DNA of 64,000 nt from Bdellovibrionales bacterium GWA2_49_15 (GCA_001769855.1 MEPP01000006.1:57536-121535); one strand, 5' to 3'. Shown: positions 8,646-18,099, numbered from the stretch's first letter. Notes: generated by a model from the sequence alone, not told the origin. Numbers and translations are program-made.

Positions 8646-9527
8646 ATGAAAATTGCTATAGTCACCAATTCTTTTCAAAGGCCGAAAAACTTAGTTGAAC
8701 GATCTCTCCTGGCCTCCCTAAATCAAATTCCCGGTCCGGACAAAGTTATCTTCATTGATCAAAGCACCCCATCGCTTGAGCTAGAGCAAAAAATATCCGC
8801 GAATCCCCTTCTCACTCATCTCAAGATTCCCGTGAGTGGTGTTGCCAAGGCACGAAACTCCTTTCCTGTTCCCATGGACGCAGACTGGTTAATTTTTTGC
8901 GACGATGATGGTTATCTCATGCCCGGCTATCTGGAGCATTTCATTAAAATCACTCAGCAGTACCCCAAGCTTAAAATTATTGCAGGAAGTATCGTCCGCG
9001 ATGACAATGGAGAATTCTATAGTCCTCGCCATCAGATTGGCGGCGACTTAATGAAATTCCTCAATACCAAGCTGCTCATGGGTAGCAATTTTGCCATTCG
9101 ACCGACTACATTTATTGAGCTGGGAAAATTCAGTGATAATTTTGGCGTTGGCTCCTATTGGGGTTCCAGCGAGGAGACGGATTTCGCCTGGAAGGCCTTT
9201 TTTAACAATATTCCCATGGCCTATTTTCCGGAGCTAAAAGTGCTCCATATAAAACCCTATGCTGGGACCTTTCTTCATTCATGCACGAAGGCCTATCGCT
9301 ATGGAGTTGGAAAAGGTGCCATGGTGGCAAAATGGATTCTAAAAGGCAAAGTTTGGCCGGTGGTCGAATTTATAGAAATGCTGGGTCTTCCTTGCGGTCA
9401 GTGCCTTTATAATTTAATTAAGCTAAATCCCAAGACCAGCGTCTTTAATGTCTGCACTTTTGCCGGCCGATTGAGCGGTTTTTTTCGCTACAATCTCAGG
9501 GCACTACTTGGTTTGAAACTTTCGTAA
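8646..9527 (+). CDS. GT2 family glycosyltransferase
   Basis: 293 residues. KIAIVTNSFQRPKNL opens a GT-A fold, VIFIDQSTPS holds the first acidic site and IFCDDDGYLMPGYLE is a DDD metal-binding motif. The central GSSEETDFAWKAF carries the catalytic acidic cluster usual in this family. A mildly hydrophobic C-terminal stretch (FIEMLGLPCGQCLYNLI) may associate with the membrane. The last 24 bp overlap the tail of the minus-strand GT2 gene. Donor and acceptor are unknown. Confidence 0.86.
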   Translation: MKIAIVTNSFQRPKNLVERSLLASLNQIPGPDKVIFIDQSTPSLELEQKISANPLLTHLKIPVSGVAKARNSFPVPMDADWLIFCDDDGYLMPGYLEHFIKITQQYPKLKIIAGSIVRDDNGEFYSPRHQIGGDLMKFLNTKLLMGSNFAIRPTTFIELGKFSDNFGVGSYWGSSEETDFAWKAFFNNIPMAYFPELKVLHIKPYAGTFLHSCTKAYRYGVGKGAMVAKWILKGKVWPVVEFIEMLGLPCGQCLYNLIKLNPKTSVFNVCTFAGRLSGFFRYNLRALLGLKLS

Positions 9528-10409
9528 GGCCTTAACGCGAAAAAAGGCCGTCAGAGCAAAAAACAGGGCCTTCATTTTTAGAGAGATACTTCTGGAATAA
9601 ACCACAATATTAAAAAAATCTGCCGTGGCAGTGAGGTCACCTAAGGCCTTTTTATTTCGGGCTATAATATATTTTTCTCGCTGCATGGCCTCTCGCTTCT
9701 GAGCACCCTCTAACTGGTTGAGATAATTTCCAGTAATTTTTTTTATTCGTTGGATGTAGTTTAGTGAGTAGCTCGAGAGAGTCCCATCGCCGCCCCAGTA
9801 GGCGCCCAAAGCGACAGGTATATAGTGGAAGCGCTCGGAAATTTTAGAGATTTTGAGCCACAAATCATAATCTTCAACCGCGATTAGATTTTTATCCTCC
9901 GAAACCATGCCGACTCTTTTAATAATCGAGCGCCTGGCGCAAACGCCTGAATTAGAGAGACAATTTCCGTTCATCAGAAGATCTTCAAAAAAAGGATTTT
10001 TTAATTTTCGACCGTTGGTCCCGCGGCGCATGGGACCATTGGCATTGAAATAATCGAGCTCGTGATAAATAACGTCCATCCCCGGAAGAAACTTGGCGAC
10101 TTCCTCGAGTTTTGTCGGATACCACCAGTCATCGGCATCCAAAAAGGCAATCCATTCACAATTGGCATTCTCAATTCCAACATTTCGACCACGCGCCGGC
10201 CCGCCCCAATTTTCCTGATGGTAATAGTGAAGATCCAGAATTCCCCTGAAAGAATCAACCACCGACTTGGTATTATCAGTAGAACCATCATCAATAATAT
10301 GAACCTCAAAATCTTTTAACGTCTGTCCAACCAAAGATTCCAAAGTCTTTAATAATTTCTTTTCATGGTTATAGGTCGTTACAACGACGGAAAAGACCGG
10401 TTTTGTCAT
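9504..10409 (-). CDS. GT2 family glycosyltransferase
   Basis: 301 residues from the ATG at 10409 (MTKPVFSVVVTTYNHE); an alternative start six codons upstream at 10427 adds only MDQKNF. The acidic site is IIDDGSTDNT, the metal motif LDADDWWYP, and VEDYDLWLKIS is the catalytic region. This is the common chain-extending GT2 architecture. It sits alone on the minus strand, divergent from the methyltransferase at 10433 and overlapping the GT2 at 8646-9527 tail to tail by 24 bp. Confidence 0.87.
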   Translation of the reverse strand: MTKPVFSVVVTTYNHEKKLLKTLESLVGQTLKDFEVHIIDDGSTDNTKSVVDSFRGILDLHYYHQENWGGPARGRNVGIENANCEWIAFLDADDWWYPTKLEEVAKFLPGMDVIYHELDYFNANGPMRRGTNGRKLKNPFFEDLLMNGNCLSNSGVCARRSIIKRVGMVSEDKNLIAVEDYDLWLKISKISERFHYIPVALGAYWGGDGTLSSYSLNYIQRIKKITGNYLNQLEGAQKREAMQREKYIIARNKKALGDLTATADFFNIVVYSRSISLKMKALFFALTAFFRVKALRKFQTK

Positions 10410-10432
10410 AAAATTCTTTTGGTCCAAAATTA

Positions 10433-11119
10433 ATGTTTTTCCTATCTAACACCGTGTCAAACAAAACAGTCAATGCTACGATCTACAATATGCCATTAGA
10501 ATATTTTAACAATGTACGTCACGATGCCATTGCCCTGTTAGGGGACGATTTTCATCAAACTTGCCTCGAAGTCGGTTGCGGAACAGGCAATACCCTAGGG
10601 TATCTCAAAGAGAAAAAGCAGATTGGCCATGCCGTTGGACTGGAAGTTGTGGATTCCTGCAGGGAATCCAAGCATAAAAACATTGATGAATTTATTGTCG
10701 CCAACGCTGAAGATTGGGATTTTTTAGGCCGAAAATATAATTTGATTCTTCTCCTCGATGTTGTCGAACACCTAAAATGGCCCTATGAGTTTTTGCAAAA
10801 ATGTTGCCTGCATGTCGAAGAAAACGGGCATATTATCGTATCTCTTCCAAATATCAACAATCTCAGAATCCTGAAGAATTTGATCTGCTTGGATAGATTT
10901 GAGTATGCTACCTCAGGGCTTCTGGATGTGACCCACCTGCGTTTTTTCACCAAAACAACCTTCTTGGAGCAAATGAGTAAACAGGTTCCGAAATTGCAGC
11001 TACAAAAGATAAGTTATAATTTTGAAGACCTGCCAGCAGTGGGCCTTTTCAAATGGATTCCATTTATCAATAAGTTTTTTATTTGCCAGTATGTTTTTAA
11101 ATTTAAAATTCTGAAGTAA
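10433..11119 (+). CDS. Class I SAM-dependent methyltransferase
   Basis: 228 residues from the first ATG; an internal ATG at 10490 (MPLEYFNNVR) may be the true start, because the methyltransferase fold begins only after it. LEVGCGTGNTLGYLKEK is motif I, LDVVEHLKWPYEFL motif IV, and HIIVSLPNINNLRILKNLI plus DVTHLRFFT match the UbiG-like type of surface-glycan loci. Substrate unknown. It is the first gene of a + strand trio with a GT2 (12 bp downstream) and the flippase. Confidence 0.85.
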   Translation: MFFLSNTVSNKTVNATIYNMPLEYFNNVRHDAIALLGDDFHQTCLEVGCGTGNTLGYLKEKKQIGHAVGLEVVDSCRESKHKNIDEFIVANAEDWDFLGRKYNLILLLDVVEHLKWPYEFLQKCCLHVEENGHIIVSLPNINNLRILKNLICLDRFEYATSGLLDVTHLRFFTKTTFLEQMSKQVPKLQLQKISYNFEDLPAVGLFKWIPFINKFFICQYVFKFKILK

Positions 11120-11131
11120 GAGAGCATACGT

Positions 11132-11869
11132 ATGATCAGCATCATAATTCCGACTCGCGATCTGAAGCGTAAAAAAAATGCTGCCCGTTTTTTTCGCCCC
11201 TTGACGTCACTGCCAGACCTTATCGCCAGCATCAAGACCCATGTGACAATCGAGCATGAGATTATTGTCGTCTGTAACGATAGTGCGAAAAGCGATTTGG
11301 TTGACTTCATTAAGCAACAAGATATCAAAAAGTATTGCTTCAACAACGTTAATGTCGGGGTTTCCCGGGCCTGGAACATGGGCCGCCAAATGGCGGAGGG
11401 TGACGCCCTGATGTTTATAAATGACGACGTAACCATCGGGGCGGGAGCAGTTGAGACGATGTACCGCGCGCTCGTGGCGGAAGAAAAACTGGGCATCGTC
11501 GGGCCGAAGGGCGAATACTGGAAAGGGTCTGCCAAGGTAAACGAAACCTATGAAAATGCCGAAGTCGATGTCATTTCAGGTTATTGTTTTTTAGTTAAAA
11601 CCTCAGTCTATGACCAGGTTGGCGGTTTTGATACGGCCTATACTCCTGCGGGGTTTGAAGAGATTGATTTTAACTTTTCAGTTTCCAAAGCGGGCTTCAG
11701 GCGAAAGGTCATTGGCGGTCTTGCCATCGTCACGAACCCCTGCCATGGCATTAGCTCTCTAAAAACCGAAATAAAATATTTATATTCAAGCATTCATACT
11801 GAGGACCTTCATCTGCGAAATAAATCCTATTTCGAAAAGAAATGGGGGATAAGCATTCCCCCATGTTGA
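11132..11869 (+). CDS. GT2 family glycosyltransferase, rhamnosyltransferase-like
   Basis: 245 residues. SIIIPTRDLKRKKNAA starts the GT-A fold, IIVVCNDSAKSDLV the first acidic site, MFINDDVTIGAGAVE the DXD-like motif, and PAGFEEIDFNFSVSKAG the catalytic acidic site. The order resembles WbbL-type rhamnosyl or mycofactocin-type transferases, but the donor is not certain. It is preceded by AAGAGAGCATACGT, a usable ribosome site. Its stop overlaps the flippase ATG at 11863-11869. Confidence 0.83.
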   Translation: MISIIIPTRDLKRKKNAARFFRPLTSLPDLIASIKTHVTIEHEIIVVCNDSAKSDLVDFIKQQDIKKYCFNNVNVGVSRAWNMGRQMAEGDALMFINDDVTIGAGAVETMYRALVAEEKLGIVGPKGEYWKGSAKVNETYENAEVDVISGYCFLVKTSVYDQVGGFDTAYTPAGFEEIDFNFSVSKAGFRRKVIGGLAIVTNPCHGISSLKTEIKYLYSSIHTEDLHLRNKSYFEKKWGISIPPC

Positions 11870-13341
11870 AAACATTCTTTTCAATTTCTTCCCTGACACT
11901 GCTCGGTTATCTGGTATCGCTGCTCAATCAAGGGCTTATTGCCAAAGAGCTTGGCACCTCCGTCAATCTGGACTCTTACTTGTATGCCTTGTCGATTATT
12001 GGTTTTTGTACTTTTTTTGCCTACCCCATGATGGAGTCAACCATACCGATCTATTTCCGAAAACGTGAAACCAATATCGCGGAAGGCAATGAAATATTTT
12101 CTCGCGCCGTAAATACTCTTCTGATCTCTTGTTTCGTGCTGCTTGCCTTTATTTTCCTGGTTTTACCTAAAACCATCCACATTATTGTTGGTACGTCTCT
12201 GCAGGCCAAGACGGAAGAGATCTTAAACCTGACTCAATACCTGGCCCCCTCAATAATCCTGACCTCCTTTACCCTTTTTCTTCAAGGGGTTTTGAATAGC
12301 GGACGCCGCTTTGTTCTACAGTCGATAGGAAAGATCTTGGGAATTTTCATAGGTTCAATCTTTCTCTTTTCATTCTTGGCGAAAATCAAAACTGAGGCCC
12401 TCATCTTTAACTTTTATGCCGTTCTCGTCATGTCTTGCCTCTTTCAGTTAGTCGAGTTGTATAAGATGGGGGTGCGATATAATCCAACCGCCGGCATTAT
12501 GGTGGATCGATCATTTTGGAAGATGTTTTTTGTTTCTGGAAATGTCTATCTGGTCGGACTGGCCTATGGTGTCTTGGAGAATCGCGTATTCTCCCAGTTC
12601 TCCCACGGCCTCATTTCTTCGTTTAGCTATGCTTCCAAACTCTTGATGATTACTCAGCATGTGGTTTTCGGTTCGATCATTAACATCTGCTGGACTCGAA
12701 TTTTGGAAAAGAAGCAAAGTCATGGTGAAGTAAACAGTATTAAAGATTTATTCAATGTTGCTTGTTTTGTCTGCGGAATTAGTCTCGTGATTGGAGTCAC
12801 GCTGGCAGTATTCTCCAAGCAGATAGTTTATATCCTCTTTTTTAGAGGGGCGTTCGACCAACAATCTTTAGAAGTGACCAGCGGCTTCTTTCAGCTCATC
12901 GTTCTTTCACTGCCTTTTTCTGCCATGTATGACCTTTTTCAAAAAACTTTTTCCACCTTACAGAAGGCCAAGATGGTAGGGATTAACGGAATTATTTTCA
13001 ATCTTACCTTGTTCGTCTTTTGCTACCTGAGTGTGGCCACTCTAGACTTGCATTATCTTATTCTTTCGCGCGGTATTGCCTATATCGTCATGTGTTGTTT
13101 GAGTTTCTACATTTTAGGTAAATATACCCAGCAAAATCTTTTCATCTTATACGCCAGGAAAATTATTTATTGGCTTCCCTGTGCTGTGGCCCTTTATATC
13201 GCCCACAAATTAACTGAGCACTTTTTTACTCTCGATGATAAGGTTCTCTTATTGCTTAAAATGGTGCTTTTTACTCTTATCTTCGCCCTATGGGCAGGCC
13301 TTCAAAGTTGGCGAGAGATGAGGAAAATCCAGGCGAGTTAG
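11863..13341 (+). CDS. MviN/MurJ-family (MOP superfamily) lipid-linked glycan flippase
   Basis: 492 residues from the ATG at 11863, chosen because it overlaps the previous stop; an in-frame ATG at 11842 adds seven residues. Thirteen to fourteen hydrophobic segments run through the whole protein. Family marks are GTSVNLDSYLYALSI near TM2, FFRGAFDQQSLEVTSGFFQL, characteristic of the MviN group, and FSAMYDLFQKTF. Known role: export of an undecaprenyl-linked intermediate across the inner membrane. Within a glycan cluster it is more likely a Wzx-like carrier than the peptidoglycan MurJ (inference). The last codons overlap the convergent methyltransferase by 4 bp. Confidence 0.86.
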   Translation: MLKTFFSISSLTLLGYLVSLLNQGLIAKELGTSVNLDSYLYALSIIGFCTFFAYPMMESTIPIYFRKRETNIAEGNEIFSRAVNTLLISCFVLLAFIFLVLPKTIHIIVGTSLQAKTEEILNLTQYLAPSIILTSFTLFLQGVLNSGRRFVLQSIGKILGIFIGSIFLFSFLAKIKTEALIFNFYAVLVMSCLFQLVELYKMGVRYNPTAGIMVDRSFWKMFFVSGNVYLVGLAYGVLENRVFSQFSHGLISSFSYASKLLMITQHVVFGSIINICWTRILEKKQSHGEVNSIKDLFNVACFVCGISLVIGVTLAVFSKQIVYILFFRGAFDQQSLEVTSGFFQLIVLSLPFSAMYDLFQKTFSTLQKAKMVGINGIIFNLTLFVFCYLSVATLDLHYLILSRGIAYIVMCCLSFYILGKYTQQNLFILYARKIIYWLPCAVALYIAHKLTEHFFTLDDKVLLLLKMVLFTLIFALWAGLQSWREMRKIQAS

Positions 13342-14003
13342 GCCTTTTCATAGAGACCAATCCAGCCCATGGTTTGACCCAAAACTCCCCCGGAGAGGAA
13401 GAAGAGCAACTTCAAAAAACGATTCGCAAACGAGCCCCAGGAATGCTTCTTAAGATAGATGCCTCGACTGTATAAGATATTCAGATGACCTCTGGTGAAA
13501 TGGAGATCTTTTAAAATAAGATTATGCTTGGATACCCGCTGAACTTGCGAGGTTTTATTGCAATAATACAAAAAGAGCGCCATCGGATTGTACGGTTTGA
13601 CGTGGTCGTAATCGTTATAAAAAAGACCATTTAGCACGGGTGTGATAATCAGCAACTTGCCCTGGGGTGCTAGCTTATCAATCAGCCCGTCGAGAAATAA
13701 AAATAGGTCGCTATAAGAAAAATGTTCGATGAGATGGGAAAGCACAATGACATCATAAGTGGTGCCACTATTTGACGAATGATTAAATGATTCACCACTC
13801 ATCACCTGAAAACCTTGCTCACGGCATTTCTGAAGTGAATTTTCGCTAACATCCACGCCTGTCAATTGGGTAAAGCCAAGACTCCTGAGAAGCACTAAAT
13901 TTCTGCCAAGACCACATCCAAAATCAAGAATTTTTAAATTTCGATCCAGGACTTTGACCGTCGAGATAATTTTACGAACTTCGTTATTTGGTGAGATGAG
14001 CAT
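13338..14003 (-). CDS. Class I SAM-dependent methyltransferase
   Basis: 221 residues. LDFGCGLGRNLVLLRSLG is motif I, LTGVDVSENSL the acidic strand 2, VIVLSHLIEHFSYSD motif IV and GKLLIITPVLNGLFYND motif post-IV. It begins inside the end of the preceding methyltransferase gene (20-bp overlap), so the two methyltransferases are translationally linked, and it ends in a 4-bp stop-to-stop overlap with the flippase gene. Methylation of a sugar in the same glycan is inferred from location only. Confidence 0.85.
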   Translation of the reverse strand: MLISPNNEVRKIISTVKVLDRNLKILDFGCGLGRNLVLLRSLGFTQLTGVDVSENSLQKCREQGFQVMSGESFNHSSNSGTTYDVIVLSHLIEHFSYSDLFLFLDGLIDKLAPQGKLLIITPVLNGLFYNDYDHVKPYNPMALFLYYCNKTSQVQRVSKHNLILKDLHFTRGHLNILYSRGIYLKKHSWGSFANRFLKLLFFLSGGVLGQTMGWIGLYEKA

Positions 14004-14700
14004 GCGCCGTTCCCTTTTGAGCGAGTAATATTATGTCCATGGCAAAACTAGGAAAGAGGCATCCGGAGATCGCCAAGATTGGCATTTTTACGTCGTCGAT
14101 AATTTTTTGGGGCAGAAAAGGCACCCAGTTTCCGGTATGCTTTTTCACGGTCAGTCCACAGGCCTGGAGCTGTTTTTTCAAAATTGAAGGGGTGTAGGCC
14201 CGAATATGCCCAGACCCCGTCAAATTATAATTCACCCAAATAGGATAGATTCCAAACAAGATTCGAACGCGATTTTCAAAAGAAACAAGATTGGGAGTCG
14301 TAATTAATAAATGTCCCCCAGGTTTCAAGCAGCGCTCGATCTCCTGCAAGAAGCGATCTGTATCAACGAGATGCTCGATAACTTCGCCGGCGTAAATACA
14401 GTCAAAGTAATTATCAGCAAAGGGTAGCGCCGAAGAGTTCAGGTCACACTCTTTGGCCGGGACACCTCTCTCGGTTGATCGGGCAACAGAATTTGAGTCG
14501 ATGTCGATCCCGAAAACCTCATGGCCACGACTCTTCCAATGCAGGGCCCAATCTCCATTGGCACAGCCGATGTCGAGAAATTTTCCCTTGGGAAGCTTTT
14601 CAATCATCCTGGCCGATTTTAATAAACGACTTTCCTTCATCTCATAGGTGAAAGTGACTGACTTATTGTAAGCGGATATGGAATTGTTTGAATCTGCCAT
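13984..14700 (-). CDS. Class I SAM-dependent methyltransferase, UbiG-like
   Basis: 238 residues. FLDIGCANGDWALHWKSRG (motif I), VFGIDIDSNSVARSTERG (motif II), CIYAGEVIEHLVDTD (motif IV) and HLLITTPNLVSFENRVRIL (post-IV) are all present. The C-terminus, NWVPFLPQKI, then a hydrophobic stretch, is usual in O-antigen-locus members. It follows the GT4 gene at 14712 by 11 bp and overlaps the next methyltransferase start, so it is the fourth gene of a five-gene minus-strand operon (18039 down to 13338). Confidence 0.86.
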   Translation of the reverse strand: MADSNNSISAYNKSVTFTYEMKESRLLKSARMIEKLPKGKFLDIGCANGDWALHWKSRGHEVFGIDIDSNSVARSTERGVPAKECDLNSSALPFADNYFDCIYAGEVIEHLVDTDRFLQEIERCLKPGGHLLITTPNLVSFENRVRILFGIYPIWVNYNLTGSGHIRAYTPSILKKQLQACGLTVKKHTGNWVPFLPQKIIDDVKMPILAISGCLFPSFAMDIILLAQKGTAHAHLTK

Positions 14701-14711
14701 GCAAAAATCCT

Positions 14712-15821
14712 TTACGCTATTTGCAACAAAGCTGCAATTTTCTCTACAACAACCGGCCAGTAAAAGTTGGCCCGGATAAATTTTTGACCCTCTTTCGATA
14801 ACTCCTGCATCTTTTTTTCATTGGAGGCCGCCTGAGACAAGCTATTGGCAAGCGCCTGCGCATCTCCGGGAGGGCAGAGAAAGGCCAACTTCCCGTTATC
14901 GGTGATGTCATTCGTGGCCAAAACCGTTGTGGAAACAAGACAGCATCCGGCATCCATGGCCTCAATGTTGGCAATGCCGAAGCTCTCGCGGATGGAAGAT
15001 GAGCAAAAAATCTTTGATTTCTGCATCTCCACTCTCAATAACGATCGGTCATAAATGGGTCCCAGAAATTTAACTGAGTTCGCCAGAAAATCATTCTCCC
15101 GAAGAAAAGAGTCAATCTCGGACTTAAATTCTTCTTCGATCGGACCGATAAATTTTAAAATATATTGTGGAAATCTCGGATGAAATAATTTGAAGGCCTT
15201 CAATAAAATATGGTGCCCCTTATCTGAGAAACCAATTCTACCAACCGTGCAAATACTCGTTTCTCTTAATGGGAAATCAGGTGTGGTTAACTCTTCAAAG
15301 TTATAAATTCCGTTGGGAAGATAGGTGGTCCGCAAACCCCATTGAACTTCGATTTCTTTTTGAATGTCCTTGGTTTCCACTGAAACTAAGCTGCAAAGTC
15401 GAATAATGGGCAAGAAAAGCCGACGTCTTAATGAGGTTGAAACCATCTTATGCATCCCGAGATTGCTCGGGTCGAGCTTCAGATAAATCTTACCGCGAGG
15501 ATTGAGCATTCTATAAACCAAAATCCAGACGAGGGTGGGAAACCTGAGATGAAAGAGCTGCAAAAAATCTATCTTCCTTGCTTGAAAAAAAAGATAAAGA
15601 CAAACATCAAGTGTGGCCACATGAAACAGGCGTTTCAAAAAAGTTAGCTTAAGTCCTTTGAGCGTACCTTCGAGATAAGAATAGTGATCATTGTTGTAGG
15701 TGACAACCTCTCCCTGGACCCCATATTTCAGCTGCATGAGAAAGGAAATCATACCGATATCTTTAATCAGATGGATATTTTCGGCCTGGGGAAATATCGT
15801 GGTATATCGTTTTATCTTCAT
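14712..15821 (-). CDS. GT4 family glycosyltransferase
   Basis: 369 residues, GT-B fold. The donor-side motif RESFGIANIEAMDAGCCLVS is the family 4 E-x7-E element; SICTVGRIGFSDKGHHILLKAF is the start of the C-terminal Rossmann domain. The N-terminal half has LLIFYLF-like hydrophobic patches around residues 65-110 that may contact the membrane. Its ATG overlaps the stop of the radical SAM gene (ATGA at 15818-15821), indicating coupled translation. Donor unknown; a retaining mechanism is expected from the family. Confidence 0.86.
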   Translation of the reverse strand: MKIKRYTTIFPQAENIHLIKDIGMISFLMQLKYGVQGEVVTYNNDHYSYLEGTLKGLKLTFLKRLFHVATLDVCLYLFFQARKIDFLQLFHLRFPTLVWILVYRMLNPRGKIYLKLDPSNLGMHKMVSTSLRRRLFLPIIRLCSLVSVETKDIQKEIEVQWGLRTTYLPNGIYNFEELTTPDFPLRETSICTVGRIGFSDKGHHILLKAFKLFHPRFPQYILKFIGPIEEEFKSEIDSFLRENDFLANSVKFLGPIYDRSLLRVEMQKSKIFCSSSIRESFGIANIEAMDAGCCLVSTTVLATNDITDNGKLAFLCPPGDAQALANSLSQAASNEKKMQELSKEGQKFIRANFYWPVVVEKIAALLQIA

Positions 15822-17209
15822 GCTGTTAACAATGGCCTTAGTCTTTTGCGATATAACTCAGACATGAAAGTGGATTTTTTCACCAGATTTTTCAGACGAT
15901 TCAAAACGTAAAAGCCAATGAAAAAATTAACTGTACCCAGCTTCCTTCGACTATGAACCGCATAGAGAAATTGCTCAATGCGCTCTTTTGTATGTTCTCC
16001 GTAGTAGATGGGTACCGGTCGATCGCGCAGCCAGTAGGTATCATCAATAATTCTCTCTCTCTTGGCCCGTTGATAGAGGCTGGTTCCAGGAAGAATCCAA
16101 AGTCCGCCAACCGCGCCAACACCGTCAGGACGGATTGTATTCAGAAAATCGATCGTCTCATTAACGGTATCTTTTGTTTCGCCCCTGGCACCGACGATCA
16201 AGAGCGCGGTGATTCGCAGGCCAATTTTTTTGGCGTTTAAGATGCTAAGTTTGGCCTGCTCCACGGTGGTATTTTTGCCAATGAGATCAAGAATTTTTTG
16301 CGATCCGGACTCAACTCCAAAGCTGATCTCGTAACAACCGGCCTTTTTCATGAGTTCGAGAAGTTCCAAATCGACGTGGTCAACACGGGTGGTGGCGTAC
16401 CAGGCAATCTTTATATTACGTCGAATAATTTCCCGGCACAACTCTTTGGCGGCCTGGATGTCACCGCTGAAATCATCATCGGCCATCCAGAAGTGCTTGG
16501 CAGCATATTTTGTATTAAGCAACTCTAGCTCATTGGCCATATTGATGGCAGAACGAGCGCGATGGCCTTTCCAAATCCACCAGGTCGAGCAAAAATCACA
16601 GCTCGCGGTGCATCCTCGACTAAAAACCACGGAGACGCGCGGTTCCTTAGAGAGGTCAATGCCATTAAAAACACCTTCCCCTTTGGCCGGATAGTTTTTC
16701 AAATTCAGGAGGTGCCATGCCGGAAAAGGGATATGATCTAGGTGATGCTGGTATGTTCGTGCAGGGTTTCTAACTACCGTGTTATCTTTTCTCCAGGCAA
16801 TCCCGGCCAGTTTTTCCACCGGTGTGCCATTACAAAATTCACGAAAAGTATATTCACCTTCTCCGATCACGCAGACATCAATCTGAGGATAATTCTCTAA
16901 AATTTGCTTCCACATGATGGTGGGATGAGCGCCACCGAGAACAATTTTAATCTGAGGACTGAATTTTTTAATCCAGTCCGCGATCTCAAGAACGGCGTGG
17001 TGCCCTAACGTATAATTGGTTATACCGACAATCTCAGGCCGAAATTCAGTCACGGCTTTCTTTATGCCTTCGCGCCCGAGAAGATAACCGTCGACCAGTT
17101 GAACTTCGTGCTCATTTAAAATGCTTCCCGCAAGGTAGATTAAATTGAGCGGTGGAAAACTAAAGCCCGCTTGATCAGCGTTGTCGGGATTAACCAGTAA
17201 TACTTTCAT
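15818..17209 (-). CDS. B12-binding-domain radical SAM protein
   Basis: 463 residues from the ATG at 17209, chosen because it forms an ATGA overlap with the upstream stop; an ATG 11 codons upstream is unlikely. Residues 1-140 are a cobalamin-binding Rossmann domain (MKVLLVNPDNADQAG, then GEGEYTFREF). The radical SAM core has RGCTASCDFCSTWW, the CxxxCxxC iron-sulfur ligand set, and FWMADDDFSG. The C-terminal part holds GARGETKDTVNETIDFL and GLWILPGTS, usual for the BchE/P-methylase-like superfamily. Such proteins catalyse radical methylations, ring rearrangements or epimerisations (family knowledge). The substrate is probably a sugar or lipid carrier (inference from the operon of glycosyl- and methyltransferases). 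Confidence 0.88.
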   Translation of the reverse strand: MKVLLVNPDNADQAGFSFPPLNLIYLAGSILNEHEVQLVDGYLLGREGIKKAVTEFRPEIVGITNYTLGHHAVLEIADWIKKFSPQIKIVLGGAHPTIMWKQILENYPQIDVCVIGEGEYTFREFCNGTPVEKLAGIAWRKDNTVVRNPARTYQHHLDHIPFPAWHLLNLKNYPAKGEGVFNGIDLSKEPRVSVVFSRGCTASCDFCSTWWIWKGHRARSAINMANELELLNTKYAAKHFWMADDDFSGDIQAAKELCREIIRRNIKIAWYATTRVDHVDLELLELMKKAGCYEISFGVESGSQKILDLIGKNTTVEQAKLSILNAKKIGLRITALLIVGARGETKDTVNETIDFLNTIRPDGVGAVGGLWILPGTSLYQRAKRERIIDDTYWLRDRPVPIYYGEHTKERIEQFLYAVHSRRKLGTVNFFIGFYVLNRLKNLVKKSTFMSELYRKRLRPLLTA

Positions 17210-18039
17210 GGCAAAGGCCTTGGGGGAATGTGCTTTTGCCAATCAATATTGGGGGCCAAACAGGTTGCTTCCGCATGGGTTGCCAGGGAAGGGACTGGTG
17301 AATAAAGAGTTTGCCTCTTTAAAAATAAATTCTCCCGCCAGCCAAATTTCCAAGAGATCGCCAAAATTTTAAAAAGATAAAAATTTTGAAATAAAAACTG
17401 CAGATACTTGAAGGGATTGTAGATATGAAATTTTGTAATACTGAGCCACACGCTGGCATCTGAGCTGCCCTCACTATAGTGCTCAAGTGCCCGGTGCGCC
17501 CGAGAGAGTTCCGACTTTCGTGCGGCAAAAGTTAAGCAGGTGGTGGAAACACTTCGCCAGTGATGGTCGGCCCGGCTGATGATTTGAGACTTGTAGTTGT
17601 GGAAATTGAGCGTGTAATAATCCAAGTGATCATAAGGGGTCACGAAATCGATGGCAGGGGCCTGTCTTAAAAGCTTGACTATTTTTTCAAAGGCCCCAGG
17701 GACATAGAGGTAATCGTCTTCAGCAAAATATACAATTTCGGCTTCAGTCTGCCCAAGCAGGATCTCAATTTGCTTTCGAAATGTGGCCTGATTTCCAATT
17801 TTTTGGCATTGAATAATTTCCAAGTCATCGGCCTTGAAATGACTTCTAAATAACTCTTCATAGGAGTCGGGACAACCATCCAGGATAGCAAAAATCTTGA
17901 AAGAAACGCCATCGAGTGCCACCTTCATTGAACTGAGACATGAGGCCGCGAGTCTCAACTTATTGTCTGCAGAGAAAAATGGATTTTTTGAAATCCCAGG
18001 GAAAATACGGTAGGCAATAGCAATATCTCGTTTATGCAT
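17206..18039 (-). CDS. Glycosyltransferase-like protein (GT-A fold)
   Basis: 277 residues. It lacks the canonical GT2 opening but has FKIFAILDGCPDSYEELF, where an acidic nucleotide loop would lie, and IVYFAEDDYLYVPGAFE, a clear DXD-type metal site with a following aromatic patch. VTPYDHLDYYTLNFHNY and SVSTTCLTFAARKSEL fill the acceptor-side region. It resembles remote GT2-related proteins of polysaccharide loci. First gene of the minus-strand operon that includes the radical SAM, GT4 and two methyltransferase genes. Activity is inferred from motifs and context. Confidence 0.7.
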   Translation of the reverse strand: MHKRDIAIAYRIFPGISKNPFFSADNKLRLAASCLSSMKVALDGVSFKIFAILDGCPDSYEELFRSHFKADDLEIIQCQKIGNQATFRKQIEILLGQTEAEIVYFAEDDYLYVPGAFEKIVKLLRQAPAIDFVTPYDHLDYYTLNFHNYKSQIISRADHHWRSVSTTCLTFAARKSELSRAHRALEHYSEGSSDASVWLSITKFHIYNPFKYLQFLFQNFYLFKILAISWKFGWRENLFLKRQTLYSPVPSLATHAEATCLAPNIDWQKHIPPRPLP

Positions 18040-18099
18040 GTGTGTGTGATTTTAGTTTTTTGCAATCCGTTAGACAAGGTTATCCGCAAGCTTTTTTAT

